Source of the DNA: Reichenbachiella sp.
Lineage (GTDB): Bacteria; Bacteroidota; Bacteroidia; Cytophagales; Cyclobacteriaceae
Reading direction: 5' to 3'
NCBI RefSeq assembly: GCF_033344935.1
Contig: NZ_JAWPMM010000001.1
Coordinates: forward strand, 3,334,001 to 3,398,000
Length of the DNA: 64,000 nucleotides
Shown here: in pieces, positions 54,256 through 63,280 of the stretch
Layout: every line of letters begins with the position of its first letter
Position numbering within the stretch: the stretch's first letter is position 1
Made by a program: the position numbers and the translations under genes
Notes under the pieces: model-generated
What the model saw: only the letters and a program-made list of their open reading frames with translations
Told to the model about the DNA's origin: nothing
The model's database searches: none

Positions 54256-55581
54256 TTAGTACTGTAAAGCCCAAACTTCGTCGCCATACTGACCTTTGAA
54301 GCCACCTAACTGGCTAGCCGCATCTCCATAACTAGAGAAGTCAGCGATTGAAACTCTATACCTCTTGGACTTACCATATGGATGAATGATTTTGACACCA
54401 TTCCCTTCACTACTTAATTTAGAAGCGTAGTCCAATGCCAAGTCTTCATCGATAAAACTGCCTATAATCACATAAGACCTAGAACTACGTTCTGTCACTC
54501 TTATGATCTCACCTGGCTGAGCAGAAGCTGCTTGAGGCTTTGGTTTAGAAACCACTGGCTTTTCAGCAGCTGCTTTTGGTTTAGATTCAGCTGCGGTTTC
54601 AGTTGATGCCGTAGCTTCTTCTTTCGGTGCTGGTTTTTTAGCCGCCGGTTTCTTTACTCTCTTTTTCGGTACTTCTTTCTTAGCAACTTCCTTTGGACCA
54701 TCGTCCAATGAGAAATAATAGAAAGCTCCCCCAATAACTGAAATAATCAATACCCCGATAATTATCACTTTGGCAAATCCTCCAGATGATTCTTCATATG
54801 AGTAAGGCTTGTAATTTGGAGGAAGTGATGGTGTATCAGCTTCTTCAAACTCAGGCTTTTCATCCTCGAAAGACATACTGTCCGTAGCAAAAATAGAGCC
54901 CTCTTCTTCTGCAGAATCTGCAGCAAAAAGTGACGAGCCAGCACTTTCCGTCCCAAAATCATCATAAGAAGATTCTTCAGTATCTGAAGATTCCGAACTT
55001 TCAGATGATTCCTCTTCATCTAAGATGCCCAATGCAGCCAACTGATCAGGGCTATCAATATTGGCCAATAAATCATCTGAGTCTTCAGAATCATCCGCAA
55101 CCAAGTCTAAGCCCATATCTTCGATAGACGAAGCCTCTTCCTTAGGAGCATCAGCACTGTCATCTCCACCCATGAGATCATCATAATTAATATCAGCGCT
55201 AAAATCTGGCGACAACGGGTCTTCTTCATCATCACCCAAACGGTCAGAAATCAACTGTGCACTATCAAGAACATCTTCGACTTCCTCAATCCCCTCATCC
55301 AACACAGATCCTTCAGGTGGATCCAAATCTCCTGGTTGAAGACCGGGAGAATCATCTGATGATTCTGGAACGTCAATATCATCAAGGACACTCATATCAA
55401 TCCCCTCAGGCTCCGGAAGTGTTGTTTCTTCACTTTCGGTTTCCTCTTCAGCTGAATCATCCAAGTTGAAATCTAATTCTTGAAGTTCATCAAACTCCAA
55501 ATCTGGTAAACCAAAATCCTCGTCTGACTGATTTGATTTGTTTTCTTCTTCCGAACCTTCGTTGAGTTTATCGTCGGCCAT
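54256..55581 (-). CDS. SPOR-domain protein with a long acidic N-terminus
   Basis: A 441-residue protein. Residues 1-250 are strongly acidic (Asp, Glu, Ser) and low in complexity; one membrane helix follows near residue 268 (VIIIGVLIISVIGGAFYYF). A Lys/Pro/Ala linker (residues 295-345) leads to the SPOR domain at the C-terminus (SYVIIGSFIDEDLALDYA to the last Tyr). SPOR binds denuded septal peptidoglycan, so a role at the division site is likely. The acidic half lies in the cytoplasm and could bind a partner. Upstream -35 region is A/T-rich with no clear promoter. Confidence 0.85.
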   Translation of the reverse strand: MADDKLNEGSEEENKSNQSDEDFGLPDLEFDELQELDFNLDDSAEEETESEETTLPEPEGIDMSVLDDIDVPESSDDSPGLQPGDLDPPEGSVLDEGIEEVEDVLDSAQLISDRLGDDEEDPLSPDFSADINYDDLMGGDDSADAPKEEASSIEDMGLDLVADDSEDSDDLLANIDSPDQLAALGILDEEESSESSESSDTEESSYDDFGTESAGSSLFAADSAEEEGSIFATDSMSFEDEKPEFEEADTPSLPPNYKPYSYEESSGGFAKVIIIGVLIISVIGGAFYYFSLDDGPKEVAKKEVPKKRVKKPAAKKPAPKEEATASTETAAESKPKAAAEKPVVSKPKPQAASAQPGEIIRVTERSSRSYVIIGSFIDEDLALDYASKLSSEGNGVKIIHPYGKSKRYRVSIADFSSYGDAASQLGGFKGQYGDEVWALQY

Positions 55582-55738
55582 ATCTAAGCAATTACCTTAT
55601 TATTAATATAAACTTATTAAATCACACCTTAAATGTATAGAATTATTTTGAAATAACAACTTTATGGTGTCCTTTGTATTTTCCTATAAAATTATCAATA
55701 AATCATTCAAAATATTACTTTAATCCAATATATCTGAC

Positions 55739-56179
55739 ATGAATAGCATAACAAATTCAAATTCTAACGACCTCAATGGACTAGCATTTTGGCCTTTGCG
55801 AAAAATGGTTTCACTCATTCAAAATGACTTGCAGGTTAGATGGATTCTATTGCTCTTTATCGCTTCTTCCTGCCGACCAAACACGGTCTCATTTGAGTCG
55901 TTTGATTCACCCCTCTGGATAGCGGAGTCAAAAACATGTACAGGATACAGAAATGATGTCATAAATGATATGGAGGCCGAATTTGATCTGTTTATTGGAA
56001 TGAGTGAAACAGAATTGATCAAGTATCTGGGAAACCCAGGCAAAACTTTGCTATATACCAGAGGGCAAAAATTCTTCAGTTACCATATTGACTGCCCAAA
56101 TCAACCAGCGAGCACACGCCAACTCAGAGTAAGGTTTAGCGCACTGGATTATGTCAATGAGGTATTAATCTTAGACTGA
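55739..56179 (+). CDS. Small predicted lipoprotein, BamE-like C-terminus
   Basis: A 146-residue frame. A hydrophobic run ending LLLFIASSC suggests a lipoprotein signal; if so the true start may be the ATG at 55805, giving a 124-residue protein, rather than the ATG at 55739. After the signal, FIGMSETELIKYLGNPGKT resembles the SmpA/BamE repeat, an outer-membrane assembly motif, but only weakly. The stop nearly meets the convergent DUF4249 gene. I rate the gene as real and the family as tentative. Confidence 0.6.
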   Translation: MNSITNSNSNDLNGLAFWPLRKMVSLIQNDLQVRWILLLFIASSCRPNTVSFESFDSPLWIAESKTCTGYRNDVINDMEAEFDLFIGMSETELIKYLGNPGKTLLYTRGQKFFSYHIDCPNQPASTRQLRVRFSALDYVNEVLILD

Positions 56180-56180
56180 C

Positions 56181-57029
56181 TCATTGACCCACATATACGA
56201 TCGACACCTCTGAAGCACCAAAATAGCCGAGAACAAGTTCATCCGAATCATCGAGGTTAGCCATGTTTCCTTCGACAATCCCAGGTAAAACTCTAGGGCT
56301 CAAAGTGGAGTTGCTAATTTGCTCTTTAAGATTGTTATAATAATCAAATGCCCCTTTAGACAGCGACATATGCTGAAAATGAGCTTCATCGGATTGAGTG
56401 AAGAGTACATTTCCAGCATCAAATTTAAATTTATTCCCATTGGTAAATTGATCGTCAAACAATACTAACTCCTCAGGGCTATTACGCAATTCACCATTAA
56501 CATAAACCTTCCACCTATAGTAATTAGCTGTAGCTGAATCATCATCAACAAAAGCTGAAAGGAAGAAATTTTCATCTTCGGGGTCAATTTCAAAATCAGC
56601 AGGATCGGCTATAAAATTAACAAACGCATCTTCCGCTGTACTCAGTGCAGGCATTTCCTCCGGAGTCGAGGAATATCTTTCTTGATTGTGCAAAACCGTC
56701 AGTTGGTAGATTGATCCCGGTGATCCTACAAAATTCACAGGGTCAGATTGATACTTTCCTGTACCAGGTATCTCGTTAAAATCATATCTATTGCCCACAT
56801 GATCAGTTACATATACTTCAGCTCCTAACACAGCAGGATAGCCTGATTGATCAGAATAACCGTTGCTCTCCGAGAGTTTAATTTCATAAGGCATCACCTC
56901 GTTTGTAATCCAACCATAGACAACCAAGTGAGACTCCCCTGTATCCAAATCCAAATCAATAGGGTCAATACATGAGGAATAGATCAAACCAACTAAACAT
57001 AGGATTATATGTTTTTTGACTCTGATCAA
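56181..57029 (-). CDS. DUF4249 lipoprotein, partner of TonB-dependent receptor
   Basis: A 282-residue lipoprotein with the signal VGLIYSSC (Cys20). The body is the DUF4249 beta-rich domain: it has the ESHLVVYGWITNE opening and the YRWKVYVNGEL strand of the family. In Bacteroidota these are encoded directly after a TonB receptor and are thought to help capture its substrate. The start is a TTG overlapping the receptor TGA (TTGA). Substrate unknown. Confidence 0.88.
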   Translation of the reverse strand: MIRVKKHIILCLVGLIYSSCIDPIDLDLDTGESHLVVYGWITNEVMPYEIKLSESNGYSDQSGYPAVLGAEVYVTDHVGNRYDFNEIPGTGKYQSDPVNFVGSPGSIYQLTVLHNQERYSSTPEEMPALSTAEDAFVNFIADPADFEIDPEDENFFLSAFVDDDSATANYYRWKVYVNGELRNSPEELVLFDDQFTNGNKFKFDAGNVLFTQSDEAHFQHMSLSKGAFDYYNNLKEQISNSTLSPRVLPGIVEGNMANLDDSDELVLGYFGASEVSIVYVGQ

Positions 57030-59677
57030 AACCTAAAATTATATGTTACTGAAGGAATCATAGTTCCTAATACCGATAGTTTTTCTACTACAGACACTCC
57101 GGGTTGCTCTTCACTTTCACGAAAATAGTAGGTCTGAGCATTTCTTCTTGCATAAACATTATAGATGGAAAACACCCAGCTGCTTTCTGCCCTACGCTCT
57201 TTGCCATTCTTTCTTGTTTTTTTCAAGTTGAGTGTGGCCGCGATATCCAAACGATGATACTCTGACAAGCGATCCAAATTTCGGTTAGGATGATGAGGCA
57301 CCTGCAATCCATCAATTTCATATTTTGAAGTTGGGAAAGAAAATGGTTTCCCTGTATAATAAACAAAGCTTGAGGACAAGGATAAATGAGGAGTCAACTG
57401 ATAAATACCTGTGATGGCCACATCATGCGTTCTATCGTAATTGGTCGGGAAAAATTCCCCATTGTTAATCCTCTCTGCTTTTAGCTCGCCGTCGACCTGT
57501 CGTTCTGATCTAGATAAAGTATACCCTAGCCACCCCGTTAATTTCCCAAATTTCTTTTTTAGGAAAAGTTCCATTCCAAAGGCTCGTTCCTTACCGATTA
57601 GGATTTCAGTTTCTATGGATTCGTTAAAAAGTAAATCAGCTCCATTTTTATAATCTACCACATCCTGTATTTTCCGATAATAGAACTCCAATGATATATC
57701 CATATCAAACCGATTGACATATTGGTAAAGTCCGATTGTAGTTTGGTGCATGGTCGTCGGCAAGAGGTATTTTCCACTAATTTGCCAAAGGTCTGAAGAT
57801 GCTGGTGACAAGGTATTAGATAGCAAGTGCATATATTGAACAGATGCAAAGTGGCCCACCTTTAACGACATGTTCGGATTGAGTTGATATTTCAAAGATA
57901 GTCTTGGTAGCAAATTATGATAAAAGGTTCTTGCTTCTTTATCTCCAGCAGAAATCGTGTCCACACGAGTTTCTAATAACTTTTCTTGGCCAGCTTCATA
58001 GATATATACATCTGACTTCCCTGTATTATAAAACCCTGAATAACGAGCGCCAATAGAAAGTGAAAAATCACCTAAATGTCTTTCATTGGTCAGGTAAACG
58101 GATGGTTCCAAGCCTAATTCATTGTTCAGCTTAACAAAATTCTCCGATGACCCGATCCCTGGAACACGCTCGCCGGGGTTCATCATATGAGCAACCACAT
58201 CACCTCCATATTCAAATATATTTCTCGGGTTATAATAAGAGGTCATATCAAATTTCACGGCCAAATCAGAAACTCTCGACGTTCCCACAAAATCTGCCGA
58301 CTCGCTTTCCTCGATTACCCGATACTCATATTGACTGAAATATGAAGTTACATTCATAAAGTGCTTGCCCCGATGAATTTTATTCCATCTTACAGACAAC
58401 ACTCTATTACCCCATTTTTGTAAAGCATCAATCCCAAATTGATTAGCATCAGCACCAAAATATCCGGAAAAGTAAATTTTGTTTTTGTTGTTAACATTAA
58501 ACTTAATCTTCGTGTTAATGTCTTGAAAACTCACCCGACTATTCGCTAATGTCGGGCTTTTAGTATTCCTTAAAATCAAATCCCAAAAAGTACTTCGAGC
58601 TGACAGTAGGTAATTGGCATTACCATCTAAAATCGGACCCTCAAACATGATTCGACTTGTAATTAGACCCAATCCACCAGAAAGGTGAAATTCGTTCTCG
58701 TTACCTTCTCTTTGTCTGATGTGCATAACCGAAGACGTACGTCCACCATATTTGGCTGGTAAATCGCCCTTTAGTATCTCGACATCCTTTACTGCATCCG
58801 GATTAAAAACGGATACCAAGCCAAAAAAGTGATTGGAATTGTAAATCACAGCTTCGTCAAGCATGATTAGGTTGGCATCAGAAGCACTTCCCCTTACATT
58901 TACCCCAGAAACTCCCTCCCCTACATTTGAGATACCGGGCAATAACATCGAACTTTGAAAAACATCTACTTCTGCAATGTACGGAATCTGCCCAGCCATT
59001 TCCATATCCAGTTTGTTAGAGCTCAATAGAACGTTTTGAGCTTTAATATCAAACAACTCTTGCTCTTCTATTACCACATTATCGAGCTGAACTGAATTTT
59101 CAATTAACTGAAAATTGAATTGAAAATCTTTATTTAATTCAATAGCATGACTGATTGGGTGATAACCAATAAAAGAAACAATCAAATCATACTTTCCTTT
59201 AGGCAGAGTAAAAGCATAAAAACCGTAACCGTTTGTAGCCAAGCCTGTCTCTATGTTCTTAATATAAACTGTGGCCCCGATAAGTGCTTCACCAGACGCT
59301 GCGTCTTCAACCAAACCACTTATGGAGTATTTGTACTCGTTTTCCGGACGATCATAATATCTAATCATCAATTGACCATTCAAATAAGCATAATCTAAAT
59401 TTTCATTGTGGCATATTCTTGACAAGATATCCTTTACATCAGTCTCCTTGGTCTTTCCAAATTCAATTTCCTTTTTTAACGGAATGATATTATCGTGATA
59501 GGCCACTTTGACTCCTTGCTCCGGCAGTAGTGACTCAAGTATATCCTTGGTTTTGTACTTTTTCTTATAGAGGATCACCCTCCTGTCTAGGATACTTTCT
59601 TGCGCATACAATTCTGACATGCAAATCAGAAGGGTAAGCAAGGCACAGATGAATTTTCTAACAATGACTTGATCCAA
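57026..59677 (-). CDS. TonB-dependent receptor with STN and carboxypeptidase-like domains
   Basis: An outer-membrane receptor with a signal peptide ending SELYAQ. An STN domain follows, through which FecR-type signalling is expected. Then comes a carboxypeptidase-regulatory-like domain (YSISGLVEDAASGEALIGATVYI). The plug has VNVRGSASDANLIMLDEA, and the barrel ends in VTYNFRF. No ATG starts the frame: from TTG at 59677 the signal peptide is about 26 residues; a TTG at 59725 would add 16. With the sigma and FecR genes upstream this is a classical inducible import system for an unknown substrate. Confidence 0.9.
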   Translation of the reverse strand: MDQVIVRKFICALLTLLICMSELYAQESILDRRVILYKKKYKTKDILESLLPEQGVKVAYHDNIIPLKKEIEFGKTKETDVKDILSRICHNENLDYAYLNGQLMIRYYDRPENEYKYSISGLVEDAASGEALIGATVYIKNIETGLATNGYGFYAFTLPKGKYDLIVSFIGYHPISHAIELNKDFQFNFQLIENSVQLDNVVIEEQELFDIKAQNVLLSSNKLDMEMAGQIPYIAEVDVFQSSMLLPGISNVGEGVSGVNVRGSASDANLIMLDEAVIYNSNHFFGLVSVFNPDAVKDVEILKGDLPAKYGGRTSSVMHIRQREGNENEFHLSGGLGLITSRIMFEGPILDGNANYLLSARSTFWDLILRNTKSPTLANSRVSFQDINTKIKFNVNNKNKIYFSGYFGADANQFGIDALQKWGNRVLSVRWNKIHRGKHFMNVTSYFSQYEYRVIEESESADFVGTSRVSDLAVKFDMTSYYNPRNIFEYGGDVVAHMMNPGERVPGIGSSENFVKLNNELGLEPSVYLTNERHLGDFSLSIGARYSGFYNTGKSDVYIYEAGQEKLLETRVDTISAGDKEARTFYHNLLPRLSLKYQLNPNMSLKVGHFASVQYMHLLSNTLSPASSDLWQISGKYLLPTTMHQTTIGLYQYVNRFDMDISLEFYYRKIQDVVDYKNGADLLFNESIETEILIGKERAFGMELFLKKKFGKLTGWLGYTLSRSERQVDGELKAERINNGEFFPTNYDRTHDVAITGIYQLTPHLSLSSSFVYYTGKPFSFPTSKYEIDGLQVPHHPNRNLDRLSEYHRLDIAATLNLKKTRKNGKERRAESSWVFSIYNVYARRNAQTYYFRESEEQPGVSVVEKLSVLGTMIPSVTYNFRF

Positions 59678-59748
59678 ACTATCTAACGAGACAAATGCAA
59701 TTTTGATCAAATTTAGACATTGCAATCAAAGGGATGAATAGATCACAT

Positions 59749-59782
59749 AAAAAAACCCGTAACGATATGATCGCTACGGGTT
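59749..59782 (-). terminator. Hairpin between fecR and the receptor gene
   Basis: On the minus strand AACCCGTAGCGAT pairs with ATCGTTACGGGTT (one mismatch), followed by seven T. It would partly uncouple the receptor from sigma-fecR. Confidence 0.8.
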
Positions 59783-59808
59783 AGTCCATTGTACTTCGAG
59801 TATCTTAA

Positions 59809-60762
59809 TTAGCAGCCTGGGCCGGTCAATTTGATTGTTTTGCCATTTCTCTCATTTTTGATATTGGCAATGGCCTCAAAGGTGCTTAAAATTTCATCCA
59901 GTTCTTTGTCTTCGAACGAAGAAGTGATCAAACAATTTTTAATTGCCTCATCCACTTTAATTTTCACATTGAAATGTTCGCTTAGGGTTTCTGCAACTTG
60001 AGATAACGGAGCGCTTTTAAACATGAAATCTTTTGTCATCCAAGAAGATGCATTGTCGTTGAAGGAGTCATTTTTCGCCAGCTTGTTTCCAGTAAATGTG
60101 GCCTGATTACCCTTTTCAAGAATAACTTTCACTTTCTCATCACTTGAAGACCCAAAAGCCACGCGTCCACTAGTCACATTCACGTTGGCATACGTCGCTT
60201 TGGACACCAAATCAAACGAAGTACCCAATACTTCTACGGTGGCTTTTTCACCCAATATCACGAAAGGTCTTTCTGAATCTTTAGCTACATCAAAGTAGGC
60301 CTGTCCGTCTAGTCTAACCACCCTTTTATCCTGATCCATTTTTTTCGAATAACTGAAAGTCGAATTTTCATTCAGCCAAATAATAGAACCGTCTGCCAGT
60401 TCCAGCTTTTTTATTTCACCTTCAGTAGTATTAGCGATCAATTGCTCGGATTGATTCTGATATTGAAAAACAATGAATCCTAGCCCAACAATCAAAGTAA
60501 TCACTGCAGCTACTTTATAAAGGATGTTTTGTCCTCCTGATTTTGATTCCCCAATAGCATTTGCTACTGATTTCCAAGCGCGATCTACATCGGGCTGAAA
60601 GTTTGTGAAGCTGATCTCTGATGAGAGATAGATCTTTTCAATCTCATCGAAGGCCCTTTGGTTCGCATCAGACAAAGCTACCCATTGCTCCACCTGCTGT
60701 CGCTCTTTTGCATTGAGCTCACCCTTTAAATAGGCCAGTATTTTAAATTCCAATTCTTGCAT
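59809..60762 (-). CDS. FecR-family anti-sigma / signal transducer
   Basis: A 317-residue inner-membrane protein. The N-terminal cytoplasmic 80 residues bind the sigma factor; the membrane helix is near residues 84-100 (VAAVITLIVGLGFIVF); the periplasmic FecR domain has LADGSIIWLNENSTF and LDGQAYFDVAKD; the C-terminal DUF4974 domain is FKSAPLSQVAETLSEHF onward. It relays the state of the receptor to the sigma factor encoded 55 bases upstream. Confidence 0.93.
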   Translation of the reverse strand: MQELEFKILAYLKGELNAKERQQVEQWVALSDANQRAFDEIEKIYLSSEISFTNFQPDVDRAWKSVANAIGESKSGGQNILYKVAAVITLIVGLGFIVFQYQNQSEQLIANTTEGEIKKLELADGSIIWLNENSTFSYSKKMDQDKRVVRLDGQAYFDVAKDSERPFVILGEKATVEVLGTSFDLVSKATYANVNVTSGRVAFGSSSDEKVKVILEKGNQATFTGNKLAKNDSFNDNASSWMTKDFMFKSAPLSQVAETLSEHFNVKIKVDEAIKNCLITSSFEDKELDEILSTFEAIANIKNERNGKTIKLTGPGC

Positions 60763-60817
60763 TTTAGTCGTCGTTCAATGGTATGTCAAGCAAACCATTT
60801 CAATCCCCCATAAAATT

Positions 60818-61399
60818 TCAAAAAATATTCACCAAAAGAAGCAACATTATTTTATCCCAAATTGGATTAAGGTTCTCTCTCAATTTTTTTAAGGCCAAAC
60901 CAATCTGATTCTCAACAGTTTTCACAGAAATATCTAGTTCTTCAGCTATTTCCTTGTAGGTCATCCCCGCATTCCTACTAAGGTTAAAAATGATTCTACA
61001 CTTGTTAGGAAGAGACTCTATCGCACTATGCACATACTCCCTTAATTCGTCCATGATCATCTCTTGCTCACGGTTATCTTCCTCCATAAAACCAACACCA
61101 TCCAGATCTACCTTCTTTTGTTCTTTAGGTAGTTGAAGTTTCAGGTAATTAAATGACCGATTTCTTATCGCTGTGAAAAGATATGATTTTATAGATGTGG
61201 TGATAGTCAGACTCGCTCTTCTCTCCCAAATGTTGATAAAAACTTCTTGTACTACCTCCTCCGCAACTTGCTCGTCTCTTACATACTTCATGCAAAACTT
61301 ACATAGGTCGGAGTAATAAGTCCTGAATATTTGCTCAAATGCACCCCTATCGTGATTGGATAGGCGCTGGATTAATTCGTCTTCGTCAGAAATATGCAC
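60818..61399 (-). CDS. ECF sigma factor of the FecR system
   Basis: A 193-residue sigma factor with region 2 (VRDEQVAEEVVQEVFINIWERR) and region 4 (GMTYKEIAEELDISVKTVENQIGLALKKL), typical of the Bacteroidota FecI-like group. The start is a GTG at 61399, giving HISDEDELIQRL. It should drive its own operon and perhaps the receptor. It has an exact consensus promoter upstream. Confidence 0.93.
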   Translation of the reverse strand: MHISDEDELIQRLSNHDRGAFEQIFRTYYSDLCKFCMKYVRDEQVAEEVVQEVFINIWERRASLTITTSIKSYLFTAIRNRSFNYLKLQLPKEQKKVDLDGVGFMEEDNREQEMIMDELREYVHSAIESLPNKCRIIFNLSRNAGMTYKEIAEELDISVKTVENQIGLALKKLRENLNPIWDKIMLLLLVNIF

Positions 61400-61422
61400 T
61401 TATATCGTTTAGGTAATTGCGG

Positions 61423-61453
61423 CAAATGTACAAGAATTAGAAATTCATGCAAA
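61423..61453 (-). promoter_or_regulatory. Promoter of the FecI-like sigma gene
   Basis: On the minus strand: TTTG (61453-61450), 19 bases, TACATTTG (61430-61423). It is an exact housekeeping match, about 24 bases before the GTG. Confidence 0.7.
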
Positions 61454-61462
61454 AACAAGGAA

Positions 61463-62554
61463 CTATTGAATGGATCGTAGGATATAATCTCTAAAAATCA
61501 AAGGCGAAGGCAGGTCAAAATCCGCACGTTCGTTTTTTCCTGTAATCGCAACCACTAACTCTAGATGAGGGACCACATATAATCGCTGTTCACCAATCCC
61601 TCCAGCAAAGAAAGTATCATTTACTTCAAGAAAAGGAAGAAAACCATTATTATCAGCATAACGCCACCACATCCAACCAAAATCATTAAAATAATCAATA
61701 TTCGTCTGAACATCGACAGAAGACTTCATGTATTCGGGATTCACAATTTGATTACCAAACCAATCACCTTCTTCCAAATACAGGTAGCCTAGTTTGGCTA
61801 GATCAAGTGTTGACAATGATACTCCCCAAGCCATATTTGCATTGTCTCCAACCCTGGCTACATCAAAACTTCCCACACTGATGGAATTGAAAACTTCATT
61901 CAACAAAAAGCTATGTATACCGTCTCCATATTGGCTTTCTATCACTTCAGTGATTATAATAGGAATTGCGCTATTATAAGCGTATCTGCTACCCGGCAAC
62001 GCATCTAAAGGTTTGGTAATAAGATATTCTGCCCAGTTTTCACTTTCTATCATCCGATCTATATCGCTGAGCTGACCATCAAAAACTCCACTCAACTCAT
62101 TCCAACTCAGACCACTTTTCATAGTCATCAAATGCGCGAAGGTGATGTTCTTTTTCAAAGGAAAATCTTCAAACTCCTCTTCAAAAGCAGGTAAATACTT
62201 ATAGATAGAATCACTTACCGAACTAATCAATCCCATATCAATGGCCCGGCCTAAAGCCAAATTTGAAACAAAACTACTTACGCCTCCCAGTTCAAACTGA
62301 GTACTACGGTCATTTCCATAGTAATATTTCTCATAAATCAGATTGCCAGACTTTACCACTACTAACGATTCGATGCCTTGCCCGGGCTGAGTCACAATTA
62401 CTGAGTCCATTTCCAGCAATCTGGCTTCATCCATTTCTAATTCTCTTGGCTGAAGCACAGGCCATACATTTTGGTCAGAAGGAATAGATTCATCATAAAA
62501 GCAACTTGTAGTTGCCCACCCAAAAACTATCATTATGATTAAAAATCTCTTCAT
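61463..62554 (-). CDS. Serine-hydrolase (NylB/beta-lactamase C-like) homologue lacking the SxxK motif
   Basis: A 363-residue lipoprotein (signal ATTSC). The fold of the class C beta-lactamase/NylB group is recognisable: FELG near residue 87, LMTMKSGLSW, the Tyr motif YAYNSA, and the C-terminal strand LYVVPHLELVVAITG. The catalytic SxxK, expected as S-V-S-K right after FELG, reads G91-V-S-S94 instead, so both nucleophile and base are missing. It is probably inactive or has another role. It is co-translated with the barrel gene (ATGA). Confidence 0.82.
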   Translation of the reverse strand: MKRFLIIMIVFGWATTSCFYDESIPSDQNVWPVLQPRELEMDEARLLEMDSVIVTQPGQGIESLVVVKSGNLIYEKYYYGNDRSTQFELGGVSSFVSNLALGRAIDMGLISSVSDSIYKYLPAFEEEFEDFPLKKNITFAHLMTMKSGLSWNELSGVFDGQLSDIDRMIESENWAEYLITKPLDALPGSRYAYNSAIPIIITEVIESQYGDGIHSFLLNEVFNSISVGSFDVARVGDNANMAWGVSLSTLDLAKLGYLYLEEGDWFGNQIVNPEYMKSSVDVQTNIDYFNDFGWMWWRYADNNGFLPFLEVNDTFFAGGIGEQRLYVVPHLELVVAITGKNERADFDLPSPLIFRDYILRSIQ

Positions 62555-63156
62555 CTGAACTTCCCTACTTTCATGACCAAACCAAAACTAAGCCCATTGA
62601 AGTCGTCATTGCTTAATCCGGTAATTTCTAATTGATTCATCCACCGATATCCAGCAAAGGCATTTACAGCCAGAAACTTGGCAAGAATATAATCCACACT
62701 CACTTGCAACTGCAGCACCCTGAATTTGTCCGATAAAAACGCTTCCCCTGTTTCCGAATGAGACCAAATCACTTCTCCAAACCCTACCTTAGATTCAAAA
62801 TTGAATTCATAGTCTCTTTCTAAATTTGTTCTATAACCCAATACAAAACCCGCATGTTTGTAGTTCATCTGAAACGAATTAGGAAAGATTAGCCGCTCTT
62901 GATACTTGTTGTCATTATAAATGAGGTTGTAAAAACCTATTTCGATGTGATTCTTCATGATCACTGCAGCCTGAATACCAAAACTATTGGTATGATCCGG
63001 TGCTACAGGGGCATTTTCATAAACTCCACCTATATATCCTTTGGGTAACAAGGAAGACTTTTGCGTCCCTATGGCTAACGAATCTGATTGTGCAAATACA
63101 CTCGTATTGACGCCCAAAAGCACAATAAAAAAAATAAATAGAAGGTGTATTTTCAT
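62551..63156 (-). CDS. Outer-membrane beta-barrel protein, function unknown
   Basis: A 201-residue exported protein with a signal peptide ending SVFAQ. After it, eight or so amphipathic strands rich in Phe, Tyr and Gly alternate with short loops, and the C-terminus is LVMKVGKFR, as in small barrels. Its last bases overlap the serine-hydrolase-like gene (ATGA), so the two are expressed together and may form a pair of barrel and surface lipoprotein. Confidence 0.75.
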   Translation of the reverse strand: MKIHLLFIFFIVLLGVNTSVFAQSDSLAIGTQKSSLLPKGYIGGVYENAPVAPDHTNSFGIQAAVIMKNHIEIGFYNLIYNDNKYQERLIFPNSFQMNYKHAGFVLGYRTNLERDYEFNFESKVGFGEVIWSHSETGEAFLSDKFRVLQLQVSVDYILAKFLAVNAFAGYRWMNQLEITGLSNDDFNGLSFGLVMKVGKFR

Positions 63157-63224
63157 TTTGTAATTTATGACCTAACAACAATTAAACAGACTCAATTGCT
63201 TATTGAAAGATAAAGTAATTTATA

Positions 63225-63259
63225 AGAAAAAAGGACTTACCGATTGGCAAGTCCTTTTA
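63225..63259 (-). terminator. Terminator after the partial TonB receptor
   Basis: On the minus strand AAAAGGACTTGCC pairs with GGTAAGTCCTTTT around AATC, followed by T. Confidence 0.85.
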
Positions 63260-63280
63260 TGCTAGAATATATTATCGTTT

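Noticed and set aside
54500-55560. Repeat array or CRISPR-like pattern in the acidic region of the SPOR gene
   Set aside because: The repetition is only of Asp/Glu/Ser codons within one reading frame; no repeat unit with spacers exists.
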